NCBI GenBank assembly: GCA_947564645.1
Contig: CANOCU010000011.1
Location: 1-64,000, forward strand
Reading direction: 5' to 3'
Source: an uncultured Lachnospiraceae bacterium
Lineage (GTDB): Bacteria > Bacillota > Clostridia > Lachnospirales > Lachnospiraceae
DNA length: 64,000 nt
In this document: positions 61,688 through 64,000 of the stretch, piece after piece
Layout: every line of letters begins with the position of its first letter
Position numbering within the stretch: the first letter of the stretch is position 1
The notes under the pieces: generated by a model
What the model was told of the DNA's origin: nothing
Databases searched by the model: none
Seen by the model: the letters and a program-made list of their open reading frames with translations, nothing else
Program-made: the position numbers and the translations under genes

Positions 61688-62362
61688 CTACGGTCTGCCT
61701 CCCCTTTTGATCCCGAATTTTTCTCTCATGCGCAGAAGCGAATCTATCTGCTCATCCGAGAGCAGATTCTGCTTCCCCAATATCTTCTCCGTGATCAGCA
61801 GAATGTTGGCATAATACTCCATAGTCTCCATTCTGTAATAAGCCGCATAGGGTTCCTCCGCCCAGGTCACTGCTCCGTGATTGGCCAACAGCACACCGTT
61901 GTGGGTATGGCAGTACGGGGCGATCGCCTCCGGCACCGCCTGACTGCCAAGCTCCGCATAGGGAGCAATGGGCACATCCCCCAGCGTAATGACCGCTTCG
62001 GCCAGAACCGGCGTCGAAAGCGGTATGCCCGCTATGGCATAACAGGTACACAACATCGGATGTGCATGGCACACGGATCGAATATCTTCATTCTCCTGAT
62101 AAGCCCGCAGATGCATCTTCAATTCCGACGAAGGCTTATAACTTCCTTCCAGAAGATTCCCCTCCAGATCCACCTTGACAAGCATCTTTTTCTTCATATA
62201 GCCCTTGGAAACGCCAGTGGGCGTGGCCCACACCTCATTGTCTCCGGTTTTTATGGATATATTCCCGTCATTTGCCGCCACGAAACCGCGCACATACATT
62301 CTCTGTCCGATATCCAGGATGGCTTTCTTCGCCTGCTTCTCTGATAAATATTCCATAGGCAC
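61688..62362 (-). CDS. Class II aldolase (FucA/DrdA-like)
   Basis: Predicted 224-residue zinc-dependent aldolase. Zinc ligands His99 and His101 (CHAHPML) and His162 (ANHGAVTW) and the catalytic Glu80 (KPSSE) are in place. Similar proteins include FucA, MtnB and DrdA. The upstream gene mtnA is 25 bases away, so the pair fits the DHAP shunt, in which the aldolase splits 5-deoxyribulose-1-phosphate or methylthioribulose-1-phosphate into DHAP and an aldehyde. MtnB dehydratase is the alternative. Confidence 0.82.
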   Translation of the reverse strand: MPMEYLSEKQAKKAILDIGQRMYVRGFVAANDGNISIKTGDNEVWATPTGVSKGYMKKKMLVKVDLEGNLLEGSYKPSSELKMHLRAYQENEDIRSVCHAHPMLCTCYAIAGIPLSTPVLAEAVITLGDVPIAPYAELGSQAVPEAIAPYCHTHNGVLLANHGAVTWAEEPYAAYYRMETMEYYANILLITEKILGKQNLLSDEQIDSLLRMREKFGIKRGGRP

Positions 62363-62387
62363 CTCGCTTACAAATCACATCTTTCTT

Positions 62388-63488
62388 TTATGAAAATGGC
62401 CCTTTTTGCTTCCGACAAAATATCTCCTGCAGGGATTCCGTATAGGGCGCCCTGGCGATCCCGTATTCCGTCACGATCCCTGCGATCAGATCATGGTCCG
62501 TCACATCGAAGGCCGGATTGAAGACTTTGACGCCGGCAGGCGCCATCGGCTTCTCATACCACATATCAGTCACTTCATGAGCCGGCCGCTGTTCGATCAC
62601 GATATCCGCCCCTGTCGGCGTACTCATATCGATGGTGGAAGTCGGCGCACAGATATATACCGGTACATGATAACGCGCAGCCACCGTCGCCACCACGGAA
62701 GTACCGATCTTGTTGGCCGTATCCCCGTTAGCCGCTACACGGTCACATCCCACAAACACCGCATTGACCCAGCCGTTTCGCATCACCGTTGCCGACATAT
62801 TATCACAGATCAGCGTCACATCCACCCCTGACGCGTACAGCTCATAAGCCGTAAGCCTCGCACCCTGCAGAAGCGGCCTCGTCTCGTCGGCATACACACG
62901 GAAATCATATCCTCTCTCCTGCCCCAGATAAATGGGCGCCGTAGCGGTACCGTACCTGCATGTGGCCAGCTGCCCCGCATTGCAGTGCGTCAATATACCG
63001 TCCCCCGGTTTTACCAGCGTCAGACCATACTCGCCGATAGCCCTGCATACGCGGATATCTTCCTCTTTCAGTAAGACGGCCTCCTCCTTCAGTTTTACCT
63101 TGATCTCTGACACCGGCAGTTCTTTATGCTTTAGGCAGACCTGCTCCATCCTGCCAAGCGCCCATGAAAGATTGACCGCCGTGGGCCGCGCAGAGTTTAA
63201 ATACTCTTTGTGCCGGCACAGTTCCTGATAAAAGACCTCATAGTCATCGGTTCTGATCCCCTTTGCAAGCAGATACAGACCGAAAGCCGCCGCCACGCCG
63301 ATCGCCGGCGCTCCCCGTACCTTCAACAGATAAATGGCATCCCAGATCTCCTTGCCGGTATGTAAACTGATCAGTTCGGCAGCTCCCGGAAGTTTGGTCT
63401 GATCCAGAATGACCAGCGCGTCGTTGTCATCATCCAAAGCCACCGTTTCATACTCCATAATGTTCTTCATTTCCTTTTCAACACTCAT
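62388..63488 (-). CDS. mtnA: S-methyl-5-thioribose-1-phosphate isomerase
   Basis: Predicted 366-residue isomerase of the MtnA group within the eIF2B-like fold. Catalytic residues Cys169 (GILTHCNAGQLAT) and Asp249 (VFVGCDRVAANGDTANKIGT) are present, as is KVRGAPAIGVAAAFG near 56. The start at 63488 follows ACAGGAGGGA. With the aldolase it would convert methylthioribose-1-P or 5-deoxyribose-1-P. No mtnK kinase or mtnN is adjacent, so the rest of the route must be elsewhere. Confidence 0.93.
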   Translation of the reverse strand: MSVEKEMKNIMEYETVALDDDNDALVILDQTKLPGAAELISLHTGKEIWDAIYLLKVRGAPAIGVAAAFGLYLLAKGIRTDDYEVFYQELCRHKEYLNSARPTAVNLSWALGRMEQVCLKHKELPVSEIKVKLKEEAVLLKEEDIRVCRAIGEYGLTLVKPGDGILTHCNAGQLATCRYGTATAPIYLGQERGYDFRVYADETRPLLQGARLTAYELYASGVDVTLICDNMSATVMRNGWVNAVFVGCDRVAANGDTANKIGTSVVATVAARYHVPVYICAPTSTIDMSTPTGADIVIEQRPAHEVTDMWYEKPMAPAGVKVFNPAFDVTDHDLIAGIVTEYGIARAPYTESLQEIFCRKQKGPFS

Positions 63489-63596
63489 CTTTCCCTCCTG
63501 TGGATATTGTATATTGTCGGCGCTGCCTGCAATATCCCTTAATATCATTTCATAGCCTATGGCAGACCCTGCTTCGTACCATAATCATCCCATCCG

Positions 63597-64000
63597 CTAA
63601 AGCATCAGATAGAAACTGACCGGAAACAGCTTCTCCAGTATTGTAAAAACCGGCAGATACGTTCCCAGCCTGATAATAACCGGCGCGCATAACAGACTCC
63701 CCAATGCCAGGATCGGAATGGCTGCCGCGATCGCCTCCGTTGTGCGAAGCAGTACTCTCAATACCACACAATACAGAACAATAATGATCTGATAGAGCAG
63801 GAGATCTCCCACCTGTTTCCACCACATTTCCCCGTTCCACACGGTAAGGATCCTGCCTGGCATAAGATCGCCGCCAAAACGGATTCCGTCATTTATCCAC
63901 AGGCAGAGTATCACTGGCACCGAAAGAAACAGGGTTGGCACCCATATATCAACCAAATAAGTCAATACGTTTGGCGCCAGACGCAGAAACCTCTGCTCCT
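63597..64000 (-). CDS. Membrane protein, C-terminal part, gene cut by the window end
   Basis: The frame stays open to the end of the window without a convincing ATG start; only the last 134 residues are present. It has three to four hydrophobic segments (VPTLFLSVPVILCLWI, LLLYQIIIVLYCVVL, IAAAIPILALGSLLCAPVII) with Arg/Glu between them and ends FPVSFYLML. Composition resembles C-terminal ends of ABC-2-type permease proteins, a weak match. Confidence 0.6.
   Translation of the reverse strand, partial: EQRFLRLAPNVLTYLVDIWVPTLFLSVPVILCLWINDGIRFGGDLMPGRILTVWNGEMWWKQVGDLLLYQIIIVLYCVVLRVLLRTTEAIAAAIPILALGSLLCAPVIIRLGTYLPVFTILEKLFPVSFYLML

Overview
The window looks like the chromosome of a spore-forming, flagellated Clostridia member, most likely Lachnospiraceae. 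Supporting evidence: an alpha/beta-type small acid-soluble spore protein, a spore photoproduct lyase homologue, a flagellin behind a sigma-28-like promoter, the tig-clpP-clpX-lon-engB block, two carbohydrate ABC systems of the kind that lack their own ATPase, many families common in this group (DUF2130, DUF6062, DUF2225, Rpn-like), Bacillota-type Shine-Dalgarno sites and moderate-to-high GC. I saw no rRNA, tRNA, CRISPR array, prophage or complete insertion sequence. Family assignments are by recognition from sequence, without a database search.

Layout. 0.2-5.7 kb: MATE exporter, then a + strand set (nucleoside-phosphorylase-like protein overlapping an SPL-family radical SAM enzyme, then an SDR), then an Rpn-like nuclease. 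6.3-12.3 kb: glutamate synthase gltB-gltD with its own promoter and a leader hairpin. 12.5-14.9 kb: CPBP protease, XRE regulator, HAD phosphatase. 15.0-24.6 kb: a plant-polysaccharide locus (GH127 beta-L-arabinofuranosidase, a large DUF5695-like protein, LplA/B/C-type transporter, divergent LacI regulator) in which both the GH127 gene and the solute-binding protein gene are frameshifted. 24.7-33.1 kb: mixed genes (beta-CASP ribonuclease-like protein, DUF2130, HdeD-like, VanZ-like, D-2-hydroxyacid dehydrogenase, AI-2E family). 33.1-39.7 kb: protein quality control (tig, clpP, clpX, lon) plus engB. 40-47.6 kb: flagellin, a fused permease-ATPase transporter with its lipoprotein, an SGNH esterase, SASP, DJ-1, a 62-residue protein and a CYTH protein. 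47.6-54.2 kb: maltodextrin uptake and use (binding protein, two permeases, malQ, LacI) with an operator-rich promoter. 54.3-64 kb: HAD-IIA, DUF6062, acidic membrane protein, TetR, MocR, DUF2225, glnS, and an aldolase-mtnA pair that probably salvages 5'-deoxyadenosine or methylthioadenosine, ending in a cut-off membrane protein gene.

The most unusual signals are non-coding. (1) A 141-bp nested-hairpin element at 50455-50595 has terminal inverted repeats and an 8-bp direct repeat on each side, as expected of a MITE. (2) A dispersed 35-bp palindromic motif has two near-full copies upstream of unrelated genes (1781-1815, 46664-46698) and several half or diverged copies. (3) Two longer imperfect palindromes lie at 6085-6184 (AT-rich) and 52395-52541. 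(4) The only three clear frameshifts seen in the window all fall within one functional locus, which suggests real decay rather than scattered error.
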